Part shown: positions 34,208 through 45,900 of the stretch, piece by piece
Layout: every line of letters begins with the position of its first letter
Position numbering within the stretch: position 1 is the stretch's first letter
Position numbers and translations under genes: made by a program
The notes under the pieces: generated by a model
What the model was told of the DNA's origin: nothing
Seen by the model: only the letters and a program-made list of their open reading frames with translations
Databases searched by the model: none
Assembly: GCF_003576645.1 (NCBI RefSeq)
Contig: NC_044925.1
Location: 6,975,807 to 7,039,806, forward strand
DNA from: Ipomoea triloba
Taxonomy: Eukaryota; Streptophyta; Magnoliopsida; Solanales; Convolvulaceae
Reading direction: 5' to 3'
DNA: 64,000 nucleotides

Positions 34208-34785
34208 CAGTTCCCGTGCAATTGTGCGGTGACTTTAGATACATAATTTTCTTCTTAAGGTGCGTGATTTGTATGCTTAAAGTGCATGAGTGTTAAAACT
34301 TAAGGTGCGTGAACCTAAAGTTTAAGGTGCGTGGTTTGTGCTCTTAAGGTGCGTGATTTGTGTACTTAAGGTATGTGACTTGTGTACTTAAGGTGCGTGG
34401 TTTGTGTACTTAAGGTGAGCAGCGTATTCTCAACTGAAGATGCACCATTTAAAAACTTTAGGTGCGTGGTTTGTGTACTTAAGGTGCGCAGCGTATTCTC
34501 AACTGAAGATGCACCTGTACTTAAGGTGCGCAGCGTATTCTCAACTGAAGATGCACCATTTAAAAACTTTAGGTGCGTGGTTTCAACTGAAGATGCACCA
34601 TTTAAAAACTTTAGGTGCGTGGTTTCTGTACTTAAGGTGCGCAGCGTATTATCAACTGAAGATGCACCATTTAAAAATTTTAGGTGCGTGGTTTCTGTGC
34701 TTAAGGTGCACCGGCCGTTTTAATGGTTAAGGTGAGTACCGCACAACCGCACAGGAAGATATACCCGCACCTGAACCCTTACCTA
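34204..34785 (+). mobile_element. TA-flanked MITE with TTAAGGTGCGTG minisatellite
   Basis: Left end TTCAGTTCCCGTGCAATTGT after (TA)n; right end CCGCACAACCGCACAGGAAG ... CACCTGAACCC before CTATATATATG. The core 34255-34720 is a tandem array of about 20-bp units (CTTAAGGTGCGTGGTTTGTG). It also has a higher-order unit of about 60-85 bp ending CAACTGAAGATGCACCATTT, repeated about five times. Confidence 0.75.
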
Positions 34786-34794
34786 TATATATGA

Positions 34795-35375
34795 GTGCGT
34801 CTAGGTGTGAACCACTCGCCCAGGAACGAAATGAGAACACATGTCATTCATCCATGTGTTCAGATCTAACAAATCAAAAACACTGATTTTTTAAAAAACT
34901 TGGTGGCATTTTCGTAAATAATTGAACATCGAAGTGAAAATAGCAGTTTCATATAGTGAAACCTAACTACAAGTAAATTGTATTACAAGTGAAAGTAAAA
35001 TGTATTACAGGTGCAAGTAAAATGTACACTAAGCATCAATACTAAGTGCACCTAATGTTATAACTAGTCGCATCTAACGTTATAATTAGGTGTATCTAGG
35101 TGCACGAATGTTAACAAGCTAAACTACTTGCACTTGTAAGTGAAAATAAGTGCACTTGTAAGTGATTTTACTTTCATTTTTTACTTGCAAATGTGCACCA
35201 ACTACATGCACTTATAACACAATTACTTGTACCAAAGTTTGAGTTATTTACGAAAATGTTATCGCGTCGTTTTTTTAAAATTACATCTGATTTGTTGATC
35301 TGGACACGTAGACAGTTGAGAAACGTTCTCATTTCTTTCCTAGGCGAGGGTTCTCACCTGAGCATGCCCATATAT
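34795..35375. mobile_element. MITE B, copy 2, with TIRs
   Basis: Left end TGTGAACCACTCGCCCAGGA and ACGAAATGAGAACAC; right end GTTCTCATTTCTTTCC and TAGGCGAGGGTTCTCACCTG. The interior has AAGTAAAATGTATTACAGG and TGCACCTAATGTTATAACTA words as in 21825-22310. Flanked on both sides by TATATATA. Confidence 0.7.
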
Positions 35376-35390
35376 ATATACTCCCTCTGT

Positions 35391-35568
35391 CCCATTTTAT
35401 CTGTCCTACTTACTATTCATTGGTCAAACAAACTCTGATCTGTCTTCCTTGTTTATTTTCTTTTTTATTTTTTTTTACTTATTTTTAAATTTAATTTTTT
35501 GTGTCTAATAGTACTTTTTAGTGTAGTTTCTAAATATATAAATTTTGTATATTAGTTACTAAATTTAA
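35391..35568 (+). mobile_element. Stowaway-like MITE left part
   Basis: Begins CTCCCTCTGTCCCATTTTAT after TA, the typical terminus of plant Stowaway (Tc1/mariner) elements, continuing CTTACTATTCATTGGTC. No matching right terminus is found. It is interrupted by the MULE-type MITE at 35569. The sequence from 35409 on is repeated at 37856-38015. Confidence 0.6.
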
Positions 35569-36294
35569 GAGTTAATACCCAATATAGTCCTCGAGTATAG
35601 TGGTTTTACTCAATTTAGTCCTAAGTGACTTTTTGTACTCTATTTAGTCCTCGACTTTAATGATTTTACCCACTTTAGTCCTCTGTTAAGAATTCTGTTT
35701 GTTGGGTGTTAATAACAAGGTTAACATGGTAATTTCATTTCTATTTTATTTTTTTTATCAAATTAATTATTAATTATATGTTCTATATATATTTACACAA
35801 TTGCATACTAAAGACAAAGTAAATTATAATACTTTAGGAAAAAAAAGAAAAAACAGTTAGCAAATAATGAGCAATTAGTTAACTTTGGCATATTGAAATT
35901 CTGATCACTTTTCAAATGAATTCAAATAGAAGCATTTTTAGTTATTTTCAAATGAATCCAAACACAAAGCAATTAGCAAATAATTAGCAAATAGCATTAA
36001 CAGTAATGAATTCAAACTCAATCAATTAGCATTCTGTTCCTGTAGTATCAATACATTAGAGATACTAAGATAGAGATAAATTAGGACATATAATTAATAA
36101 TTAATTTGATAAAAAACAAAATAGAAATGAAATTACCATGTTAACCTTGTTATTAACACCCAACAAACAGAATTCTTAACAGAGGACTAAAGTGAGTAAA
36201 ACCATTAAAGTCGAGGACTAAATAGAGTACAAAAAGTCACTTAGGACTAAACTGAGTAAAATCACTATAGTCGAGGACTATATTAGGTATTAAC
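35569..36294 (+). mobile_element. MULE-type MITE, copy 1 (isomer 1)
   Basis: Long inverted repeats (about 210 bp) starting GAGTTAATACCCAATATAGT, preceded by CTAAATTTAA. The inner 306 bp (35781-36086) are the reverse complement of 38226-38531 in copy 2. The right TIR is interrupted by the LTR that starts at 36295. Confidence 0.85.
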
Positions 36295-37854
36295 TGGTCG
36301 TAGCCTTTTGAGGTACAAGCAAATACCCGGAGTATTCCGGGGTTATCGATCCACAGGGAAGCGGGGTATCAAGCACTAGTTACTAATTAATTCACGAGAA
36401 GCTATTCCTACGTTAACAATGTGTATTTATCTATAATTATGAAAACAAAATAAATGAAGCAAGGCAAATGGATTTTTATATACAAAAGATTAAGAGCGGG
36501 ATTTTTGGAGGTCAAAGTGTTTAATCACCTAGTGCCAATCTAAAGTGAAATAATCATTCGGGTTAAACAAGTGTGGATGATTGCAATCTAAAAGGGAAAG
36601 ATTACTCTCGTAATTCAATCCCGAAATAAGGTAATTGGAATACTCACTCTCGTGAGCTATTCACAACATATAATCAAGAACAAGCAATAAATGGAATACC
36701 CACTCTCGTGGGCTATTCACAATAAATCCCTTAATCAACATGTCCTCTCTCGAGGTACAAGAATCAAGTGCAATTGTGGGTGCTCTAATTCATAGACAAA
36801 TTTAGCAATGAAACAAGTAATTAGGATCCTTAACTACAAGCATCAAGAAATTAAGCCACAATTACAACACAAGTAATAAACCCAAATAGATATTTCATTC
36901 AAGCAATTCAAGAACTAGGCACATAGGTTCATAAACACTTATCAATCCAAAAATCCCAAAGGAAAGCTTAGCCTATCATGGCTAAAATAGATTCAACAAC
37001 AAACAATTCAAGGGAAGATTTACTAAAGCTTAAAATAGAGAAGAGATGAAGAAATTCTCCCGAATATGTCTTCCAAGCTCTTCTCCTCTCTTGTTGTGGC
37101 TTCGAATCTTCTTCCTTGCTCTCCTTTTTGGTCCAAATCCGCAGCCAAGCTTAGGGTTTGAAGAGAAAATGATGCTTTTATAGTGGGTGGAGAATGGAGG
37201 GCAAAAATGACAATTTTTAGAAGTTTAGAATCGCAGATCTGCGACATTCGACGCATCGAATCCAACATTCGACGCGTCGAATCTTTACAGCGCCGAAACG
37301 AGGCCATTCTGCCTCATTTTTGGGATTTTCGACGCGTCGAAAGTTGAGTTCGACGCGTCGAAAATTCCTGTGACGCAGTTCCGACTTGCATCCTGATTTT
37401 GACCCTTTTCCCTTTCGAGTTACACTTTGATGTCTTCATAAAAGTTGTAGCCCTTGAAGTCTTCTTTCCAATGGTTTAAGAATCACCTCATTTGGATATT
37501 TCTAGGCTGAGATATGGTCCAATTACCGAGGTGTCGCCATATTTAGCAGAAATTACAACTCTTTGATCTTTTGACCATTTTCCGTTTCAATCTACACTTT
37601 GATGTCTTCAAAAGAGTTGTAGCCCTTGAAGTCTTCTTTCCAATGGCTCAAGAATCATCTCATTTGGATATTCATAGGAAGAGATATGGTCCGATTACCA
37701 AGATGTCGCCATGGCAGCGGAAATTACAACTCTTTGGCTCCTTTGGATTGGCTTTTGTTCACAAATGGTTCTAATGCACTTCTAAACACATCAAAAACAT
37801 TTAAACCAAGCATTATACCATTTTAAATATGAAAACATGGAAATAAGCATTGGA
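36295..37854 (-). mobile_element. Solo LTR, copy 1 (truncated at the N)
   Basis: Same sequence as 38742-40301. See the complete copy. Confidence 0.7.
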
Positions 37855-37855
37855 N
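37855..37855. other. Single N joining two overlapping copies
   Basis: The only ambiguous base outside the large gap, exactly at the junction of two 2446-bp copies. This is the mark of a scaffold join in which overlapping contig ends were not merged. Confidence 0.9.
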
Positions 37856-40301
37856 CTTACTATTCATTGGTCAAACAAACTCTGATCTGTCTTCCTTGTT
37901 TATTTTCTTTTTTATTTTTTTTTACTTATTTTTAAATTTAATTTTTTGTGTCTAATAGTACTTTTTAGTGTAGTTTCTAAATATATAAATTTTGTATATT
38001 AGTTACTAAATTTAAGAGTTAATACCCAATATAGTCCTCGAGTATAGTGGTTTTACTCAATTTAGTCCTAAGTGACTTTTTGTACTCTATTTAGTCCTCG
38101 ACTTTAATGATTTTACCCACTTTAGTCCTCTGTTAAGAATTCTGTTTGTTGGGTGTTAATAACAAGGTTAACATGGTAATTTCATTTCTATTTTGTTTTT
38201 TATCAAATTAATTATTAATTATATGTCCTAATTTATCTCTATCTTAGTATCTCTAATGTATTGATACTACAGGAACAGAATGCTAATTGATTGAGTTTGA
38301 ATTCATTACTGTTAATGCTATTTGCTAATTATTTGCTAATTGCTTTGTGTTTGGATTCATTTGAAAATAACTAAAAATGCTTCTATTTGAATTCATTTGA
38401 AAAGTGATCAGAATTTCAATATGCCAAAGTTAACTAATTGCTCATTATTTGCTAACTGTTTTTTCTTTTTTTTCCTAAAGTATTATAATTTACTTTGTCT
38501 TTAGTATGCAATTGTGTAAATATATATAGAACATATAATTAATAATTAATTTGATAAAAAAAATAAAATAGAAATGAAATTACCATGTTAACCTTGTTAT
38601 TAACACCCAACAAACAGAATTCTTAACAGAGGACTAAAGTGAGTAAAACCATTAAAGTCGAGGACTAAATAGAGTACAAAAAGTCACTTAGGACTAAACT
38701 GAGTAAAATCACTATAGTCGAGGACTATATTAGGTATTAACTGGTCGTAGCCTTTTGAGGTACAAGCAAATACCCGGAGTATTCCGGGGTTATCGATCCA
38801 CAGGGAAGCGGGGTATCAAGCACTAGTTACTAATTAATTCACGAGAAGCTATTCCTACGTTAACAATGTGTATTTATCTATAATTATGAAAACAAAATAA
38901 ATGAAGCAAGGCAAATGGATTTTTATATACAAAAGATTAAGAGCGGGATTTTTGGAGGTCAAAGTGTTTAATCACCTAGTGCCAATCTAAAGTGAAATAA
39001 TCATTCGGGTTAAACAAGTGTGGATGATTGCAATCTAAAAGGGAAAGATTACTCTCGTAATTCAATCCCGAAATAAGGTAATTGGAATACTCACTCTCGT
39101 GAGCTATTCACAACATATAATCAAGAACAAGCAATAAATGGAATACCCACTCTCGTGGGCTATTCACAATAAATCCCTTAATCAACATGTCCTCTCTCGA
39201 GGTACAAGAATCAAGTGCAATTGTGGGTGCTCTAATTCATAGACAAATTTAGCAATGAAACAAGTAATTAGGATCCTTAACTACAAGCATCAAGAAATTA
39301 AGCCACAATTACAACACAAGTAATAAACCCAAATAGATATTTCATTCAAGCAATTCAAGAACTAGGCACATAGGTTCATAAACACTTATCAATCCAAAAA
39401 TCCCAAAGGAAAGCTTAGCCTATCATGGCTAAAATAGATTCAACAACAAACAATTCAAGGGAAGATTTACTAAAGCTTAAAATAGAGAAGAGATGAAGAA
39501 ATTCTCCCGAATATGTCTTCCAAGCTCTTCTCCTCTCTTGTTGTGGCTTCGAATCTTCTTCCTTGCTCTCCTTTTTGGTCCAAATCCGCAGCCAAGCTTA
39601 GGGTTTGAAGAGAAAATGATGCTTTTATAGTGGGTGGAGAATGGAGGGCAAAAATGACAATTTTTAGAAGTTTAGAATCGCAGATCTGCGACATTCGACG
39701 CATCGAATCCAACATTCGACGCGTCGAATCTTTACAGCGCCGAAACGAGGCCATTCTGCCTCATTTTTGGGATTTTCGACGCGTCGAAAGTTGAGTTCGA
39801 CGCGTCGAAAATTCCTGTGACGCAGTTCCGACTTGCATCCTGATTTTGACCCTTTTCCCTTTCGAGTTACACTTTGATGTCTTCATAAAAGTTGTAGCCC
39901 TTGAAGTCTTCTTTCCAATGGTTTAAGAATCACCTCATTTGGATATTTCTAGGCTGAGATATGGTCCAATTACCGAGGTGTCGCCATATTTAGCAGAAAT
40001 TACAACTCTTTGATCTTTTGACCATTTTCCGTTTCAATCTACACTTTGATGTCTTCAAAAGAGTTGTAGCCCTTGAAGTCTTCTTTCCAATGGCTCAAGA
40101 ATCATCTCATTTGGATATTCATAGGAAGAGATATGGTCCGATTACCAAGATGTCGCCATGGCAGCGGAAATTACAACTCTTTGGCTCCTTTGGATTGGCT
40201 TTTGTTCACAAATGGTTCTAATGCACTTCTAAACACATCAAAAACATTTAAACCAAGCATTATACCATTTTAAATATGAAAACATGGAAATAAGCATTGG
40301 A
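37856..40301 (+). repeat. 2446-bp duplicated block, copy 2
   Basis: Second copy of 35409-37854. It continues without break into the LTR end and the right target duplications at 40380-40396, so this copy is the complete one on its right side. Confidence 0.95.
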
Positions 40302-40386
40302 CACAACATTTTATCACACAATTAACTATAAAACCTACATAAAAACACAAGTAAAATAGGTACAAATGAGAGTGTATCATTAACTC
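38016..40386 (+). mobile_element. MULE-type MITE, copy 2 (isomer 2), interrupted by a solo LTR
   Basis: Flanked by an exact 10-bp duplication CTAAATTTAA at 38006-38015 and 40387-40396. The MITE itself is about 728 bp; the remaining length is the LTR at 38742-40379, inserted within the last 8 bp of the right TIR. The termini match the Pack-MULE at 29620. Confidence 0.85.
38742..40379 (-). mobile_element. Solo LTR, 1638 bp
   Basis: Bounded by TG...CA with 5-bp target duplications TTAAC at 38737-38741 and 40380-40384. There is no internal region and no second LTR. Read on the minus strand it begins TGATACACTCTCATTTGTAC and ends GCCTACGACCA-like sequence (complement of TGGTCGTAGCC). It contains several TTCGACGCGTCGAA palindromes (39700-39810) and two related segments with CACTTTGATGTCTTCA and AATTACAACTCTTTG (39870-40015, 40040-40195). 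Short open frames inside it are not recognisable proteins. Minus orientation is inferred, since the ends are symmetric. Confidence 0.7.
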
Positions 40387-40471
40387 CTAAATTTAATACT
40401 ATAAAAATTTGAACTAAAAATAACTTCAGTCAAGGCTCGTTAATCAAACCAGACACATAACATTATATATA

Positions 40472-40788
40472 CAACTTAAATGGTGCACCTTCAGTTGAGA
40501 ATACGCTGCGCACCTTAAGTACACAAACCACGCACCTCAAGTACACAAGTCACGCACCTTAAGAACACAAATCACGCAACAAAAGTTTTAAAATGACGCA
40601 CTTTAAGTTTCAACAACTCACGCACATTAACCATACATATCATGCACCTTAAGAAGGAAAATCACGCAACTTAAGCTTTAGGTTCACGCACCTTAAGCTT
40701 TAACACTCACACACCTTAAGCATATAAATCACGCACCTTAAGAAGAAAATTACGCACCTAAAGCAACCGCACGAGAAACCCGCAACTG
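40472..40788 (-). mobile_element. TA-flanked minisatellite MITE, inverse orientation
   Basis: Array of CACGCACCTTAAGNACACAAA units, the reverse complement of the 34204-34785 core. The right end GCAACCGCACGAGAAACCCG runs into (TA)n 40789-40837. Confidence 0.65.
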
Positions 40789-40837
<49 letters not shown>

Positions 40838-40842
<5 letters not shown>

Positions 40843-41354
40843 CTTACTTAAATCAACATCCAGGATTGCCAAAAAAAATGTGGTGGCATTTTGGTAATTT
40901 TTGTATCTAGATCAAATTTAATGTGCGTTTTTTCCTTCTTAATGTGCGTGGTTTTTGTACTTAAGTTGCGTGGAGTTTTGTGCTTAAGGTGCATGGATTG
41001 TGTACTTAAGGTGAATAGTTCTTGAAACTTAAGATGCATGAATTTTGTGCTTAAAGTGCGTGTTTGTTTTGCTTAAGGTGCATCTTTTTTTTTTGCTTAA
41101 GGTGAGTAGTTGTTGAAACTTAAGGTGCGTCAACCTGAAGCGTAAGGTGCTAGTTTTTTCTTCTTAAGATGCGTGATTTGTATGCTTATGATGCGTCAGT
41201 TGTTGAAACTTAAGGTACGTCAACCTAAAACTTAAGGTGTGCGATTTTTCTTCTTTAAGGTGCATTATTTCTGAAGCTTAAGATGCATCAATTTAGAATT
41301 TTTTTAAAGAGCATTAATCACCGCACAAGAAGCTTTAAGTGCACCTAAACCCTT

Positions 41355-41357
<3 letters not shown>
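40838..41357 (+). mobile_element. TA-flanked minisatellite MITE, third copy
   Basis: CTTAAGGTGCGTG-type units from 40920 to 41300. The right end CACCGCACAAGAAGC ... CACCTAAACCCTTCC is followed by (TA)n 41358-41414. Flanked by (TA)n on both sides. Confidence 0.65.
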
Positions 41358-41418
<61 letters not shown>

Positions 41419-41589
41419 AAATTATAGTAAATTGATTCATATAACCTAAAATATACCGAGTAACTCTTAACCAAACAATGTAATATTGTATTCAACAAAT
41501 AAAGTACTCTTACATTTTCAAATTTTCACATTACTTTTCTAGAGGTAATCTTATTACCTAGGGTAATCCAAGATTGAATCAAACACCAC

Positions 41590-41824
41590 TCAAGGGCCGT
41601 TTGGTTCAGGTCATCTGAGATTACCTAGGTAATCGAAGTCTGGTAATGTTATATTACCTGGGTAATATTATATTACCTTGTTTAGTTCAAGTTATGAGAT
41701 TACCTGTATTACTTCAAAGCTGACGTAAGAGTAATGTTTCAACGTAATGTGATTACCCCCTTTTTTTTTAGGTAATCTTAGATTACCTTGAATTATTCCA
41801 ACTTTGCCCTTGTTAACTAATCCT

Positions 41825-41885
<61 letters not shown>

Positions 41886-42026
41886 TAACAACAACAATAA
41901 CAATAATATACATGTGTATATTTATTTTTTTTTAATATTAAACACACACACACAAACACAAATATATATATATATTATTGAGGACATTATAGTAAATTAA
42001 TCCTTATAACCTAAAATATAACCCTT

Positions 42027-42066
<40 letters not shown>

Positions 42067-42232
42067 TATTGAGGACATTATAGTAAATTAATCCTTATAA
42101 CCTAAAATATAACCCTTAACCAAACAAAGTAATATTATATTCCACAATCCAAACCAAACACATAATCTTACATTCCTAAAATCTCACATTACTTTCCTGG
42201 AGGTAATCCTAGTGAACCAATTGCCCCCGTAG
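41590..42232. mobile_element. hAT-like MITE with microsatellites and a tandem duplication
   Basis: Left end AGGGCCGTTTGGTTCAGGTC and right end GTGAACCAATTGCCCCCGTA are imperfect inverted repeats typical of hAT MITEs. Inverted AGGTAATCTNAGATTACCT words recur. (AAT)n lies at 41828-41881. A unit of about 88 bp (CA/TA repeat plus GAGGACATTATAGTAAATTA and CCTTATAACCTAAAATATAA) occurs at about 41943-42028 and again at 42031-42118. Confidence 0.6.
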
Positions 42233-42953
42233 GGTAAATAGTTATGAGGACTAAAGAGAAATGCATGCTGCAATAATAGGCACAGACACTTATATTGAGA
42301 TCCACATGAAAAAAAGTAGTTTATCAGTGTTCACCATCAAGTTAAATTTAACTTGTTCAAATCTTACTTTTTTAAATTTAAGGAGTAAGATTTGAAAACT
42401 CATGTCATGTAGTAAAACCCTTTAAATTATTTATATATATATAACAGATAACTCGTACAAACACATCACACCATTTACGGAAGTGATACAAAAATAATTA
42501 CTATTGAACTTGTCTGATATATCAACAATATTGGCTAACAAATTCCAAGCTCCCAAAGGATTTGGAAGCTCGGAATCGCATAAAGAAGTGAGGAAAACTC
42601 ATTGTATTAAAATGTAAGACATAAACAACGCCATTCTATTATCAAGTAATGCATTCATACACAACCCGAAATACACATATAGTAATACATGAAAAAAGTA
42701 GTGTATGAGCACATATTTACAAACTTCAGTCAACCGCATAGTCACTAGTTCAGAAAAATAAACCATTCTTGCAGTAGCTAACACGCCCAAGAAAACTCTC
42801 AGCATTGCCAACATAAATGTTTTGTAAAAATAAAATAAATGTTACAAGCCAACCTTTGAATATTCACATAATAATATATATAAAAAGAAACAAATGAATG
42901 CAAAATATAGGAATACAAAGGTCAACTGTACTAATTTTCCATGGCTGCTTGGT
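42233..42953 (-). other. 3' region of the callose synthase gene
   Basis: Downstream of the TAG stop at 42954. AT-rich without a gene; the 3' UTR probably lies within 42600-42953. Exact polyadenylation site not determined. Confidence 0.4.
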
Positions 42954-45900
42954 CTAATAAGCTGAAGGCTCCATATTGGCTTTGTTCCCAGCAAGAATGA
43001 TAGAGATCTCCAACCCACGACTGAAAGCTTGGTTAAATAGTATGCGAGACTGGAAGGTAGAAACAAATGGGAACCAGGACAATACTGCAATAGGAGCAAA
43101 GATTATCATTCCCATTCCAGCATCATACATTCGGGCAAATTCTTTTACGGAATCCCACATGCCTAAGCTTCTCACCACCCTCTTCCATGTGATCGCCAGC
43201 TATATCATCAACAAATCAGCATTGTTTATAATCATTTCCATTTTTAAGGAGAAAACAGACAGCAATTAAACTTCATAAAACACTGTTACCACTGTATTAT
43301 GTCCATAAAATGAAGCAACTTAAATTTAAATCACCCAGGAAAGGAAAAAACATGGAAAATCATGATATTCTGGCAACAAAACATGTGACCTCCATTATAG
43401 AGGGAAAAAACACATAAAATGATTAACTTACACAAATAATGGCCCATCCAGTAGCAACAAACGCGAGGACACTAGCAAACAAATCTGCAATAGAAAGCCT
43501 GGTCAATGCAACAACAAGGCAAAGGGCAGCAACAAGCCCCAAGGCGGTCACTCCTTGAATAAATCGAAGCATGAGCTGGAAGTTTGTGGATTTCTTGGGA
43601 CTAAATGTAAATATCTACAATGGAAAATAAATTTCACAAGAAAGTTAGTGTTCAGCCAACACAAAACAATGTTAGTGTTCAACCACGACAAAAATGAATA
43701 AGAATTAATATGTACAACACAACTAAAGCTGTGCTCCACATGTATATTACCTTAAAGATCATAACTATCCCAATGAGTACAACCCATGAGAATCCATAAA
43801 CCTAAAATAAAATTAAAATAGTTAGTACTGATAAGACATTTTCAAAACAACACAAGCGTGGTACAGCAGCATCAGTACCATCTTAAAATATTGTATGCAC
43901 AAAAATTGTTCAGCCAAAAACTAGAGCACGGCACAGAAAGCAAAAGAAAAATGAAAACCAGAATTATCAGAATTCAAGACAAAAATGTTTTAGCTTAGCA
44001 GCAGAGATAAACCATTATCAATAAAAAAAAAAAAGGTAGCAATACATGAAGAAAATGACCACAAAATAAAGAATCAGAGATTAATGCCCATCGATAGTCA
44101 ATTGAAAGCAATAAACATGTGTTGAATTTGAAAGATCCAAAGGCCTGGCGAGTGGAGAATAACAACCACCCTAAGATCCAAAGGAATGAGAAAATATATA
44201 TTGTACGAAAGTGAATAGAAGGTTTATAAATCTGTGTTAGAAAGGGGAATACACAGCCCTATAAATACATGCTAGAAGACTTCTAATCAGGAAACAAGTT
44301 TCCTAAAGACTACCTACTCAAAACCCTAAAACTCCAGGCTGCCTAATATATATCTATATATATTCCATATTACTTATACCATAACAATATGAAATGCTTA
44401 GCTGATTCCTACATGTCATTTAATTTAATTTTAAGTGTTTTAACAGATAGATATTCTCTTTTAAATAGATTTAAATACAAGAAAATATACACCATTTCCT
44501 ACATAATTATGTTCCAGGTTATAGCTTCTACTGTACATGGCAGATATGTAAATCATAATAATTTTTTAAAAAAACAGGAATAACGGAGAGCATCTTACCG
44601 CTAGAGAGGTGTCATCCCCTGTCAAGTGCAGCTTATATACAATACCATACTGGAAAATAAAAAATCTCAAACTCAATATTGTTTCCAGTATCCGGCCTCT
44701 CAATGTCTGAATATGCATCTGCACAAACAAATAAACTCATGCATCATAAACATCCTTTCTTCCATGTTATTGGGTTTTAAGAAGCCAGAAGAGATATAGA
44801 TGCATAAAGGGAAGCACAATATAAGATATTTTAAAATCCAAAAAGATGAAGTAGACCCCAAAATCTCAATGAGTAATTTTAACACTTTCATATAACATAG
44901 AGAATAGAAAGGAAGTGGATCCCTATATTGTTGTGAAGTAAAAGAGGAATGGAAATAAAACAATTGGGGGTTGGCAATTTAACCAAAAAAAAAATAAATG
45001 AAAAATTGGCTGTGACTTCTGCCTAAACAATCAAAACACTGGGTTGGAAATATACTTCCATAAGAGGAAGATATCTCCTCAGTCTTCACTCCATTCCCCT
45101 ACTGAACCAACATAAGCTCGAACTGCTATAAATAATAATCACAAGTTTTGTAGAAGGGTAAAAAATGAGATTCATTTGCACTTAAGCAGTAAACTAGTCA
45201 CAGTAAAGTACTGCACTGACAGAAACCAGACAAAAAGAAGAATTACACAAATCGACAAAAACCATTCAATGGAATATAGGAATTAGAAGACGTATTCGCA
45301 CAGGGATTAAAGGAAAAAGGATAATATCTCCTCATGCAGGGAAAGAGACAAATATGTTGACATCAAAATAGATTACACAAGAATTTACCTGTTCTTCATC
45401 CCACCATGATTCCCAACTATTATCTCCCTTCACACCTACTCCCCCCTTGTATAGAAGCCAACTGGTCCAATCATCAAAATCCTCAACAGTCCTACCCATT
45501 AAAGGATTTAAAGATAAATTTAACATTTAGATTTAGGAAATATGTAGCAAAAGCAAAACAATTGGTAAACATAATAAAAGAAACTGATCTCTATAAAGAA
45601 AATGGGGCACTGGAGAGAAGAACATTACTTTTGCCATTCAAATCCAGATGGATTGAATATATAAGGAGCGAACAGCCATGATATAACAAGGAACCAACTG
45701 CTTAGAGTAAGTAGAATAAATGAACTGGCACCTCCTTTTGTGTATCCATATGCAATGTAAACTGTTAGAAGAAGAGCAACTTCTAACCTGTTGATTATTT
45801 GCATAATCATAATTAATAACTAATGAAAAAGACAGAAGAAATATTTTTAAAAATAGATAAATACATAAAAGAAAAGAATAAGGATTTGTTGCAATCAAAA

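Larger units (their letters stand above)
35409..37854 (+). repeat. 2446-bp duplicated block, copy 1
   Basis: Identical or nearly so to 37856-40301 (constant offset 2447), apart from an inverted inner segment (see findings). The two copies are separated by one N at 37855. Copy 1 ends at ...AAGCATTGGA, inside the solo LTR, and copy 2 starts inside the Stowaway sequence. Confidence 0.95.

Noticed and set aside
34255..34720. Regular repeats that might suggest a CRISPR array, or a repetitive Cys/Val-rich protein
   Set aside because: Units are contiguous minisatellite copies without unique spacers, in a plant nuclear context, and all frames are equally open only because of the period.
39470..39754. 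94-residue frame starting MASFRRCKDS (also at 37023-37307)
   Set aside because: Lies inside the non-coding solo LTR and duplicates only because the block is duplicated; no domain recognised.
35409..40301. True recent tandem duplication as the first explanation
   Set aside because: The single N at the join and the arbitrary borders make an unmerged assembly overlap more likely; kept only as an alternative.
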